A stretch of 9,993 nt of DNA from Methanoculleus sp. UBA208 (GTDB lineage Archaea; Halobacteriota; Methanomicrobia; Methanomicrobiales; Methanoculleaceae), in assembly GCF_002498065.1 (NCBI RefSeq), contig NZ_DAFZ01000034.1:1-9993 (forward strand), read 5' to 3'. The translations under genes were made by a program, and so were the position numbers. Shown here one piece after another: positions 1-5,656 of the stretch (position 1 is its first letter; each line of letters starts with the position of its first letter). The notes under the pieces were generated by a model. That model was not told where the DNA came from. It did no database searches and was given only the letters and a program-made list of their open reading frames with translations.

Positions 1-15
1 GGCCTCCGGCCTCCT

Positions 16-35
16 CCCCCGCCCCAGGGCGGGGG
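16..35. repeat. G+C-only hairpin
   Basis: CCCCCGCCC at 16-24 is the exact reverse complement of GGGCGGGGG at 27-35. Allowing a four-base loop leaves eight G:C pairs. No T-run follows on either strand within a few bases, so it is not a classic intrinsic terminator. It may still be a 3'-end structure for a gene outside the window, or part of a dispersed palindrome. Confidence 0.5.
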
Positions 36-158
36 CAGTCATGGCGATACCCGGTGGAAAGCCGTGCCCCTGAGTACCCCCTGATTGCGACCATCTGGGG
101 CAAAGCAGGGAGGGTTCAACAAGGCCCGAGGTCCAGGTGTTAAGCGCTGGCAAGCTCC

Positions 159-222
159 CTTCGCGGCTTCGCGTGAGACTGCATCACTCCAGTACGCCGT
201 TGACTCACGCGAAGCCGCGAAG
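159..222. repeat. Perfect 19-bp inverted repeat, likely dispersed intergenic element
   Basis: The left arm 159-177 (CTTCGCGGCTTCGCGTGAG) and right arm 204-222 are exact reverse complements separated by 26 bases. The right arm continues into a third CGCGAAG unit, giving copies at 208-214, 216-222 and 225-231. The 26-base centre is unlike the arms. The composition and the stepwise CGCGAAG unit resemble short repeats I associate with intergenic DNA of many prokaryotes, but I could not test copy number. It lies between the ycaO 3' end and whatever is to the left. Confidence 0.75.
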
Positions 223-252
223 AACGCGAAGAGTTCGGCCGCCTGGAGAGCC

Positions 253-1428
253 TCACCCCTGCGCAGGTCGCTTCCGGTCGGGGTCCATGTAGGATATCTC
301 GAACCCGGGGATAATGACCCGCACCACCGGCACCGCCGTCCGTGAGAGGTCGTAGACACAGACCCGGTCCGTATGGGGAGCGACCTCCTCGAGCACCCGC
401 CGGATATCGAGGTCGAACCGCCTGGTGCTCGCGTCGGGGACATCGGCGATATCGACGGCATCTGCGTCGGCAAACCACATCCGGTTGATCCGCTTCAGCC
501 GCTCGTATCCCGCCTTTCGAAGGATCCTCTCCCGCTGGGGGTCGTTGCGGCCGCCCTGGAGGTAACTTCCCCGGCTCTGGGCGACCTCGGTCAGGGCGCG
601 GAGCGCTGCGATCTCGGGGCAGAGGTGCGTCCCCGACCCGATGACGAGCATTGCCGGGTCCTTCGTGACGGTGTCGTCCGCGGCGGCCGCGACCGTGGGG
701 ATGCCGGTCTTTCCCTCGAGCAGCCAGAGGCGGATATCGATCCCGTTCTCTTCGAACCGGTCGAGGACCTCGCGGGCGGCGCACTCCTTCTCGATGGCGA
801 GGCGGCGGCCGAGGTCGCGGTTTTGGTCGGCAGCGCTGAGCGCGTCCCGCTCGATCACCTCAAAGAGGGCGTGCAGGATCGCCTCCTCCATGACGTTTCC
901 CGATGCCAGCCCGTTCGAGTCGCTCCTAAAAAGGGGTATTGCCATGCCGAGCGAGTCGTAGGGGTGGAAAACGGCGTTGCTCGGGACAAAGATCTCCTCG
1001 TCGTTCAGGATATCCCACGCCGGCGTCCAGTGGATCTTCTCCCCCTGCTCGAGCTTGCGCGGCAGGAACAGGTCTTCGGGATACACCGCCCGTCCCGGGC
1101 CGATCTCCTCGTAAGTCGCATACTCCATCCGGTCGCCCCGGTACTCGGCACAGTAACGCTCGAGCGCCTCCATCATCGCCGATACCCGGGCGTGGACCGG
1201 CTCCTTTCCCTTTCCCGCGTGGACTCGAACCGCTCCCCGGGCCGCTCCCGGCCGAACCGCCGCAAAGACCGGGATCCCGACCCGGTCCAGGGGAGTGACG
1301 TCGACAATCTCGGTAACGCCGATCTCCGTCATCAACGGTTCCACGGCGGCCCGGGTCTCCTCCGGAGACCGGGAGCGGTGCGTCCCGTCAAAATACAGCT
1401 TCTCTACCGGACGAATCGTGATTGGCAT
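253..1428 (-). CDS. ycaO: YcaO-family protein, methanogenesis marker 1 (McrA thioglycine formation)
   Basis: The predicted protein has 391 residues. YcaO enzymes use ATP to activate a peptide amide. The methanogen marker-1 group is known to install thioglycine in the alpha subunit of methyl-coenzyme M reductase (McrA). Visible YcaO signatures are an E-rich helix with MEALERY at about 86-92, the SNGLASGN segment at 171-178 followed by ALFEVIERDA at 187-196, and TEVAQSR at 280-286. These match the family's nucleotide and Mg binding elements. Length is normal for the family. The ATG at 1426-1428 fits the conserved N-terminus (MPITIRPVEKLYFDGTHRSR). The gene is divergent from the DUF2098-like gene. 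TfuA, the usual partner in Methanosarcina, is not adjacent inside this window. The family is clear; the McrA substrate is inferred from orthology. Confidence 0.88.
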   Translation of the reverse strand: MPITIRPVEKLYFDGTHRSRSPEETRAAVEPLMTEIGVTEIVDVTPLDRVGIPVFAAVRPGAARGAVRVHAGKGKEPVHARVSAMMEALERYCAEYRGDRMEYATYEEIGPGRAVYPEDLFLPRKLEQGEKIHWTPAWDILNDEEIFVPSNAVFHPYDSLGMAIPLFRSDSNGLASGNVMEEAILHALFEVIERDALSAADQNRDLGRRLAIEKECAAREVLDRFEENGIDIRLWLLEGKTGIPTVAAAADDTVTKDPAMLVIGSGTHLCPEIAALRALTEVAQSRGSYLQGGRNDPQRERILRKAGYERLKRINRMWFADADAVDIADVPDASTRRFDLDIRRVLEEVAPHTDRVCVYDLSRTAVPVVRVIIPGFEISYMDPDRKRPAQG

Positions 1429-1440
1429 TCAAAGTACCTT

Positions 1441-1449
1441 GGAGGTGAT
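1441..1449 (+). promoter_or_regulatory. Nine-base Shine-Dalgarno match GGAGGTGAT
   Basis: GGAGGTGAT is fully complementary to the conserved 3' end of archaeal 16S rRNA. It precedes the ATG at 1461 with an 11-base gap, longer than the few bases expected after such an extended match. It competes with the TATA-box reading of the next bases, which would place it outside the transcript. Confidence 0.45.
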
Positions 1450-1459
1450 ACCTTAATAG
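1450..1459 (+). promoter_or_regulatory. TATA-like element ACCTTAATAG between ycaO and the DUF2098 gene
   Basis: This ten-base sequence recurs exactly at 9870-9879 before the htpX-like gene. Its centre is 33 bases before the ATG at 1488 but only about 6 before the ATG at 1461. If it is the TATA box, transcription would begin near 1480 and only the later start could be used. Read on the opposite strand, the A+T-rich core (TACTATTAAG) is about 30 bases upstream of the ycaO start, so it could also serve that gene. Confidence 0.5.
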
Positions 1460-1460
1460 T

Positions 1461-1775
1461 ATGGCAGATGTACCCTACCGTGTTATGAGCACGGATGATG
1501 TGGCGGTGGGCGCAGTCGTCCGGTACCCGCGCACCGGCACGACGGGGAAGGTCGTGCGGGTCGAGGAGATCGACGGCTGGAAGTATGCCGAGCTCGACAG
1601 CACCGGACTCTACTACCGGGTGGACGAGCTCATCGGCGCCGACAAAGCGGCCGGAAACGCGGAGAGAGAGGACCGTTCTCTCGAGGAATACCTAAAAGAG
1701 CACACAGAGCTCCAGAAGCAGCTCGAAGAGGTTTGGGAGAAGGGGATCGACCAGAGCTGCGAGGGCGGCGGTTAA
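1461..1775 (+). CDS. DUF2098-like small conserved protein
   Basis: The product has 104 residues from ATG 1461, or 95 from ATG 1488. The core VAVGAVVRYPRTGTTGKVVR followed by LDSTGLYYRVDELI resembles the DUF2098 family of small methanogen proteins, whose function is unknown to me. It looks like a small beta-barrel (SH3-like) fold, with a charged, probably helical or coiled-coil tail (EEYLKEHTELQKQLEEVWEK). No membrane segment or metal-binding motif is seen. The family core begins just after the second methionine (MSTDDVAVG), so the conserved sequence allows either start. A full Shine-Dalgarno favours 1461; TATA spacing favours 1488. The stop codon overlaps the nikR stop by four bases in convergent orientation. 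Confidence 0.75.
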   Translation: MADVPYRVMSTDDVAVGAVVRYPRTGTTGKVVRVEEIDGWKYAELDSTGLYYRVDELIGADKAAGNAEREDRSLEEYLKEHTELQKQLEEVWEKGIDQSCEGGG

Positions 1776-2194
1776 CCCTCGACCGGTATGGTGGTGAGTT
1801 TCACCGCCTCGACACCCTTCTGTGCCATCAGCCTCTCGGTAATATCCTTCAGTACGGCCCCGTCCCCCCGGATCAGGATCACCTCGAGGCACTTGTTCTG
1901 AGTTACGTGTGAATGAAGGGATGCCTGGATATTGTGGGCATACTGGTGCTGTATCTCGGTGAGCGTCTGGAGCAGTCCCCGCCGGTCATGGTCGTAGACC
2001 ATTGTGATGACGCCCTGACGCTCGCCTTTTACATCGGAGATCCACTGGTAATGAGTGATGTAGCTTCGTATTGAATCCCGTATTCCTTCGGATCGGGAGG
2101 AATATCCCCGGAGGCTCAGGATCTCGTCGAATTTGTCGAGAAGGTTCTTGGGTAGAGAGATCCCGATACGTGAAAGTTCGGTATCACCTGACAT
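1772..2194 (-). CDS. nikR: NikR-type nickel-responsive transcriptional regulator
   Basis: The protein has 140 residues. NikR binds DNA as a dimer of ribbon-helix-helix domains and senses Ni(II) through a C-terminal ACT-like tetramerisation domain. The N-terminal part (about 6-48, ELSRIGISLPKNLLDKFDEI, then GYSSRSEGIRD) is the DNA-binding fold. The sensor domain spans about 60-135. All four square-planar nickel ligands are present by alignment with E. coli NikR: H83, H94, H96 and C102 (IQH, then LHSHVTQNKC). I chose ATG 2192-2194 because family members start just before ELSRIGISLP, giving normal length. In-frame ATGs at 2212 and 2263 would add 6 or 23 unconserved residues. It probably controls nickel uptake or nickel enzymes; MCR and hydrogenases need nickel in methanogens. 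Targets in this genome cannot be read here. Confidence 0.9.
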   Translation of the reverse strand: MSGDTELSRIGISLPKNLLDKFDEILSLRGYSSRSEGIRDSIRSYITHYQWISDVKGERQGVITMVYDHDRRGLLQTLTEIQHQYAHNIQASLHSHVTQNKCLEVILIRGDGAVLKDITERLMAQKGVEAVKLTTIPVEG

Positions 2195-2227
2195 ATTGCG
2201 ATCAGTTTCCATATCTCTCTTCATGGG

Positions 2228-2236
2228 GTATAAATA
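2228..2236 (-). promoter_or_regulatory. TATA-like element for nikR
   Basis: On the minus strand the sequence reads GAATATTTATACC. Its A+T-rich core is about 38 bases upstream of the ATG at 2194 and about 20 bases upstream of the ATG at 2212. A start of transcription about 25 bases downstream would leave a leader of roughly 13 bases for the preferred start and would exclude the longest start (2263). Confidence 0.5.
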
Positions 2237-2259
2237 TTCGCTAATAACCAGAGTATTAT

Positions 2260-2273
2260 TCATACTTCGTATG
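2260..2273. promoter_or_regulatory. Candidate operator palindrome TCATAC-TTC-GTATG
   Basis: CATAC (2261-2265) and GTATG (2269-2273) are exact inverted repeats separated by TTC. TCATAC and GTATGA are the two half-sites of the E. coli NikR operator, though there they lie in the opposite order and 16 bases apart. A second inverted repeat, TAATA (2242-2246) with TATTA (2254-2258), is adjacent. Position just upstream of the nikR TATA element suits a regulator site. The assignment is speculative. Confidence 0.3.
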
Positions 2274-2314
2274 CCGAACGGGTGGCGGCAAACGAGAGAT
2301 CACCCGGCACGCAG

Positions 2315-2322
2315 TATAAAAG
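2315..2322 (+). promoter_or_regulatory. TATA box upstream of the aIF2-gamma gene
   Basis: TATAAAAG is the best TATA-box match in the intergenic region. Transcription would begin near 2340-2345, giving a leader of about 60 bases that retains the GGAGGT site at 2390. Other A+T-rich candidates lie closer, TGTATAAG at 2359-2366 and CTATATAT at 2374-2381. The last would give an almost leaderless message lacking the Shine-Dalgarno. More than one may be used. Confidence 0.5.
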
Positions 2323-2389
2323 CGCGGCAGGAAACGGCAAAGTAATCCCTACTGATTATGTATAAGTAGTGTCACTATATATTGGATAA

Positions 2390-2395
2390 GGAGGT
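2390..2395 (+). promoter_or_regulatory. Shine-Dalgarno GGAGGT that sets the aIF2-gamma start
   Basis: GGAGGT lies 10 bases before TTG 2406-2408 and inside the reading frame of an earlier TTG at 2382. A site here supports the downstream TTG, which also matches the family N-terminus, and argues against the longer form. Confidence 0.65.
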
Positions 2396-2405
2396 TCGAA
2401 AACTT

Positions 2406-3641
2406 TTGCGAGATGCATTCATTCCCGGTGTCAATATTGGGCTCGTTGGTCATGTCGATCACGGCAAGACCACCCTGGTCAGCGCGCTGACCGGTACCTG
2501 GACGGACAGGCACAGCGAGGAGATCAAGCGCGGCATCTCCATCCGGCTTGGTTACGCCGATACGACTTTTTACAAATGTGAGGGGTGCGAGGGGACGGAG
2601 GCCTATTCCTCCCATCCTGAATGCCCGAAATGCGGAGGAGAGGCGGTCCCGTTCCGAACGGTCTCGTTCGTCGACGCCCCCGGCCACGAGACGCTGATGG
2701 CGACGATGCTTTCCGGTTCCGCACTGATGGACGGTGCGATGCTCGTTATCGCTGCAAACGAGGCCTGCCCGCAGCCCCAGACCAAGGAGCACCTGATGGC
2801 GCTCGAGCTGATCGGCATCAAGAAGATCGTCATCGTCCAGAACAAGATCGATGTGGTCACCCAGGCCGAGGCGCTCGAGCACTACAAGCAGATCAAGCGG
2901 TTCATCAAGGGCACCATTGCCGAAAACGCACCCATCATCCCCGTTTCCGCACAGAAGGGAGTCAATATCGGTGCCCTGATCCAGACCCTCGATGAGGTCA
3001 TCCCGGAGCCCGAACGCAACCCGGATATCGACCCGTTGCTGCTCGTCGCACGGTCGTTCGACGTCAACAAACCCGGCTGCAGCTGGCGGGACGTGAAGGG
3101 CGGCGTCATCGGGGGCTCGCTCATCCGGGGAGTCCTGCACGAGGGGGACGATATCGAGATCCGGCCCGGCCGACAGGTTCAGATCGAGAACCGGACGAAG
3201 TGGGAGCCGATCGAGACGAAGATCACCTCCATCAACGCCGGTAAGATCGGTGTGACCGAGGCGTCGCCCGGGGGTCTCCTCGGCGTCGCGACGAAACTCG
3301 ATCCGGCACTGACGAAGAGCGACGCTTTTGCCGGGCAGGTGGCCGGGCTCGTGGGGAAACTGCCGCCGGTCTGGGAACGGCTGAAGTTCGACGTCACGCT
3401 CATGGACCGGGTGGTCGGCGCGGACAGCGAGCAGATCATCGAGCCCTTGAAGCACAAGGAGCCGCTGATGCTCTCGGTCGGGACCGCCGTCACCGTCGGC
3501 GTGATCGTGAACACGAAGAAGAACCAGGTGGAGGTCCAGCTGAAGCGGGCGGTCTGCGCGGAAGTCGGCGCGCGGATCGCTATCAGCAGGCAGGTCGGCG
3601 GGCGATGGCGGCTGATCGGCATGGGGATTCTGGTCGAGTGA
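2406..3641 (+). CDS. eif2g: Translation initiation factor aIF2, gamma subunit (GTPase)
   Basis: The protein has 411 residues. aIF2-gamma is the GTP-binding core of the heterotrimer that carries initiator Met-tRNA to the small ribosomal subunit. G motifs are plain: GHVDHGKT (15-22), DAPGH (90-94), NKID (146-149) and SAQKG (181-185). A zinc knuckle sits between G1 and G3 (CEGC 58-61, CPKC 73-76), a hallmark of this family among EF-Tu-like GTPases. Two beta-barrel domains fill the rest. I start at TTG 2406 (MRDAFIPGVNIG) because it follows GGAGGT and matches the expected N-terminus; TTG 2382 would add eight residues. The stop overlaps the next gene by four bases (GTGA). Alpha and beta subunits are not in the window, as usual for archaea. 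Confidence 0.96.
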   Translation: MRDAFIPGVNIGLVGHVDHGKTTLVSALTGTWTDRHSEEIKRGISIRLGYADTTFYKCEGCEGTEAYSSHPECPKCGGEAVPFRTVSFVDAPGHETLMATMLSGSALMDGAMLVIAANEACPQPQTKEHLMALELIGIKKIVIVQNKIDVVTQAEALEHYKQIKRFIKGTIAENAPIIPVSAQKGVNIGALIQTLDEVIPEPERNPDIDPLLLVARSFDVNKPGCSWRDVKGGVIGGSLIRGVLHEGDDIEIRPGRQVQIENRTKWEPIETKITSINAGKIGVTEASPGGLLGVATKLDPALTKSDAFAGQVAGLVGKLPPVWERLKFDVTLMDRVVGADSEQIIEPLKHKEPLMLSVGTAVTVGVIVNTKKNQVEVQLKRAVCAEVGARIAISRQVGGRWRLIGMGILVE

Positions 3642-4018
3642 GGGTGCTCCTCGACACGAACGCCCTCTTAATGCCGGCCCAGTTCGGGATAGACCTGTAC
3701 GACGAACTCATGGCCCTCTTCGGGGACTTCGAGCCGATAACGCTCGAAGAGGTGGTTGGCGAGGTCTCGGGGCTCGCCCGTGGCCGCGGCCGCGATGCCG
3801 TTGCCGCGCGTGTGGGTCTAGCAATGGCCCGGCGCTCGAAGATCGTGCCGAGCGGGAGTACCGCAGAACGTGTGGACGACCGGGTGATCGAGTATGCCCG
3901 ACGGGAAGGATGCACCGTGGTGACGAATGACCGGGAACTCAGGAATGCTCTCCTCGACGAGGGGATCGACGTCGTTTCGATGCGAAGAGAGAGAACATTG
4001 GAGCTGATGAGGGGATAG
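3638..4018 (+). CDS. PIN-domain nuclease, Fcf1/Utp24-like archaeal family
   Basis: The protein has 126 residues. PIN domains are Mg/Mn-dependent RNases with a cluster of acidic residues. Here these are likely D6 (LLDTNALL), an acidic residue at about 38-42 (LEEVVGE), D80/D81 (RVDDRVIEYA) and D98 (VVTNDRELRNAL). It resembles COG1412, the group related to eukaryotic Fcf1/Utp24 rRNA-processing nucleases, rather than a toxin: there is no antitoxin gene beside it and it is embedded in an aIF2-gamma/RNA polymerase operon. GTG 3638 is the start, since the family begins right at the first beta strand and GTGA overlaps the aIF2-gamma stop, implying translational coupling. An ATG at 3605 would add 11 residues encoded inside the previous gene. 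The exact RNA target is unknown. Confidence 0.85.
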   Translation: MRVLLDTNALLMPAQFGIDLYDELMALFGDFEPITLEEVVGEVSGLARGRGRDAVAARVGLAMARRSKIVPSGSTAERVDDRVIEYARREGCTVVTNDRELRNALLDEGIDVVSMRRERTLELMRG

Positions 4019-4024
4019 TTGAAA

Positions 4025-4594
4025 ATGTATTATAAAATGACGCTGGAGGACAAGGTGCGCGTCCCGCCGCACCGTCTCGGGGAAGACCTGGAGAAGGTCA
4101 TCCTCAACGTACTGCAGGAACAGCTTGAAGGCAGCATCGCAAAGGAGATCGGCATCTTCATTGCGGTCACAAACATTCTCACCGTCGGCGAGGGGGAGTT
4201 GATCCCCGGCGACGGCGCCGTCTACTACGATGTCAGGTTCGAGGCGGCGGTGCTCCGCCTGGCGCTCCAGGAAGTGATCGAGGGCGAGGTGGTGGAGACG
4301 ACGAGTTTCGGCGCCTTCGTCAGCCTCGGACCCATCGACGCCATGCTCCACGTGAGCCAGATATCGGACGAATATATCAACTACGACGAGAAGAACGGCA
4401 GGCTGATCTGCCAGGACTCGAAGCGGTCCATCGCCGTCGGCGACGGCATCCGGGCCCGGATCGTCGCGCTTTCGCTGAACGAGCGTGAGCCCAGAGAAAG
4501 CAAGATCGGCCTCACCATGCGGCAGTCGGGCCTTGGAACTTTGACCTGGCTGGAAGAGGAACTCGAAGAAGAGAAGAGGAAGGGAGCGGCATAA
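4025..4594 (+). CDS. rpo7: DNA-directed RNA polymerase subunit Rpo7 (RpoE', RPB7 homologue)
   Basis: The protein has 189 residues, normal for the family. Rpo7 pairs with Rpo4 to form the polymerase stalk, which binds nascent RNA and helps open-complex formation. The N-terminal RNP-like domain (about 1-80) starts with the characteristic MYYKMTLEDKVRVPPHRLG. An S1/OB RNA-binding domain follows (about 82-165, GEVVETTSFGAFVSLGPIDA and LHVSQIS). The tail is acidic and then basic. ATG 4025 is preferred over TTG 4019 because GAGGGGAT at 4009-4016 is properly placed and homologues start with MYYK. It lies seven bases after the PIN gene and one base before spt4. Confidence 0.96.
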   Translation: MYYKMTLEDKVRVPPHRLGEDLEKVILNVLQEQLEGSIAKEIGIFIAVTNILTVGEGELIPGDGAVYYDVRFEAAVLRLALQEVIEGEVVETTSFGAFVSLGPIDAMLHVSQISDEYINYDEKNGRLICQDSKRSIAVGDGIRARIVALSLNEREPRESKIGLTMRQSGLGTLTWLEEELEEEKRKGAA

Positions 4595-4595
4595 C

Positions 4596-4796
4596 ATGGT
4601 CGTGCGTAAGAAGGTGGTCAGGGTCTGCCGCGAGTGCCACCGGGTCGTGGAAGGAGAGAGCTGCGTGATCTGCGGCACGACCAACCTGAGCGAAGACTGG
4701 GCGGGCTACGTCGTGATCATCGATCCCGAGCATTCGGAGATCGCGAAGAAGATGAACATCACCATGGCCGGACGGTACGCGCTGAAGGTCCGTTGA
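4596..4796 (+). CDS. spt4: Transcription elongation factor Spt4 (RpoE'')
   Basis: The protein has 66 residues. Spt4 is the zinc-binding partner of Spt5; the pair clamps RNA polymerase and supports processive elongation. Four zinc cysteines are visible, C11 and C14 (CREC) and C23 and C26 (CVIC). The later part (GYVVIIDPEHSEIAKKM, then GRYALKVR) is typical. The pairing rpo7-spt4 is a conserved archaeal arrangement. Only one base separates it from rpo7, and its stop shares a base with the next start (TGATG). Confidence 0.96.
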   Translation: MVVRKKVVRVCRECHRVVEGESCVICGTTNLSEDWAGYVVIIDPEHSEIAKKMNITMAGRYALKVR

Positions 4797-5281
4797 TGTT
4801 CCGGTTACCCGAAGCGCACCGGGATCTCTTCAAAAAACCGTTCGGTAATCTCTACGGGAGTATCGGCGAACTCCTCGCCCGGCTCGAAGGCCGGGCGGTC
4901 TACGCGGTCGGCGACGTGGTGACCCACAACCTCCTCGCCGCGGGAGTCGTCCCGGATATCGCCATCATCGACGGTTACACGATGCGCACGCCCTGCAACC
5001 GTTCGCCCCTGCTCCGGGCGAGAAGGCTGACGGCGAAGAACCCTCCCGGCACGATCACCGACGAACTTGCGGACGCAATCGATGAGGCGGTCCGGGGTCA
5101 ACCCGCCGTTATCTTCGTCGAGGGCGAGGAGGATCTCGCGGTCATCCCGCTCGTCCTCGCCGCGCCACCGGGTGCTGCCGTCCTTTACGGCCAGCCGGGG
5201 GAGGGAGTCGTCCTCCGGCTCGTTGATGCATCGGCGAAGCAGGAGGCCGCGTCTATGCTGAACGTTTTCGTGCGCGAGTGA
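4796..5281 (+). CDS. GTP-dependent dephospho-CoA kinase (DUF359 family)
   Basis: The protein has 161 residues. This archaeal family phosphorylates dephospho-CoA to CoA using GTP, and is unrelated to bacterial CoaE; activity has been shown for a Thermococcus member. Family motifs in order are FGNLY (16-20), VGDVVT (38-43), DIAIIDG (54-60), NPPGTIT (82-88), VEGEEDLAVIP (108-118) and YGQPGEGVV (131-139). The ATG at 4796 overlaps the spt4 TGA by one base, implying coupling; longer reading upstream lies within spt4 and is not conserved. Its linkage to rpo7/spt4 and ribosomal protein genes is a recurrent archaeal neighbourhood, without an obvious functional reason. Confidence 0.9.
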   Translation: MFRLPEAHRDLFKKPFGNLYGSIGELLARLEGRAVYAVGDVVTHNLLAAGVVPDIAIIDGYTMRTPCNRSPLLRARRLTAKNPPGTITDELADAIDEAVRGQPAVIFVEGEEDLAVIPLVLAAPPGAAVLYGQPGEGVVLRLVDASAKQEAASMLNVFVRE

Positions 5282-5320
5282 AGGACGTGGCGAAACCCGT
5301 TCCCGCACTCCATCCCAGAG

Positions 5321-5328
5321 TATAAATA
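5321..5328 (+). promoter_or_regulatory. TATA box for the S24e-S27ae operon
   Basis: TATAAATA is centred about 33 bases before ATG 5358, in the 76-base gap after the dephospho-CoA kinase gene. This implies a start of transcription around 5350 and a leader of only a few bases. It indicates that the ribosomal protein pair can be transcribed separately from the aIF2-gamma operon. Confidence 0.7.
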
Positions 5329-5357
5329 AACCCCCCAACAATATTTTAGGGATATCG

Positions 5358-5651
5358 ATGGACTTCGAAATTACCCGTGATGTGAGGAACGAGTTGTTGA
5401 ACAGGAGAGAGCTTTCGTTTACTCTCACTTTCGACGGACCGACGCCTTCGCGCAAGAGCATTCAGGAGAAGCTCGCCGCGCTGCAGAACAAGGATGAAAA
5501 CCTCCTCGTGCTGGACCTTGAGAGGACCCGGTTCGGGAAGATGGAACTTCTCGGCCGTGCCCGGATCTACGACGACGAGGAGAGCAAGAAGGCGACCGAG
5601 CGGGAGTACCTGCTCAAACGCGGCGAGCCGAAGGCTGAGAGCGAGGCGTGA
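5358..5651 (+). CDS. rps24e: 30S ribosomal protein S24e
   Basis: The protein has 97 residues, the normal archaeal length. S24e is a small-subunit protein shared by archaea and eukaryotes. Recognisable features are the N-terminal FEITRDVRNELLNRRELSF, the DGPTPSRKSIQEKLAAL segment, and the strand-rich LVLDLERTRFGKMELLGRARIYDD followed by an ARE/EYLLKR-like helix. The C-terminal tail is charged. It is first in a two-gene operon with S27ae, five bases downstream, and has its own TATA box. Confidence 0.96.
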   Translation: MDFEITRDVRNELLNRRELSFTLTFDGPTPSRKSIQEKLAALQNKDENLLVLDLERTRFGKMELLGRARIYDDEESKKATEREYLLKRGEPKAESEA

Positions 5652-5656
5652 AGAGT

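Larger units (their letters stand above)
1..252. other. Non-coding stretch at left edge, downstream of ycaO
   Basis: I find no credible gene here. The short open frames on both strands have no recognisable domain, and one of them simply reads through the inverted repeat. The stretch is about 250 bases beyond the ycaO stop codon and contains a G+C hairpin (16-35) and a perfect inverted repeat (159-222), listed separately. A gene ending just left of the window cannot be excluded. Confidence 0.6.

Noticed and set aside
204..231. Possible CRISPR or tandem repeat array from repeated CGCGAAG
   Set aside because: Units are only 7 bases, spaced 8-9 bases apart, with no spacers and only three copies.
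373..1488. A 371-codon plus-strand open frame opposite ycaO
   Set aside because: The minus strand encodes a full-length YcaO protein with conserved motifs; the plus-strand product has none.
2133..2345. A 70-codon plus-strand open frame across the nikR start and promoter
   Set aside because: It spans the nikR N-terminus and several promoter elements and has no recognisable features.
2349..3455. A 368-codon open frame on the minus strand opposite aIF2-gamma
   Set aside because: The opposite strand encodes a complete GTPase with all G motifs; the antisense translation shows no known domain.
3638..4018. VapC toxin of a toxin-antitoxin pair
   Set aside because: No small antitoxin gene is adjacent; both neighbours are core genes and the sequence looks closer to the Fcf1-like group.
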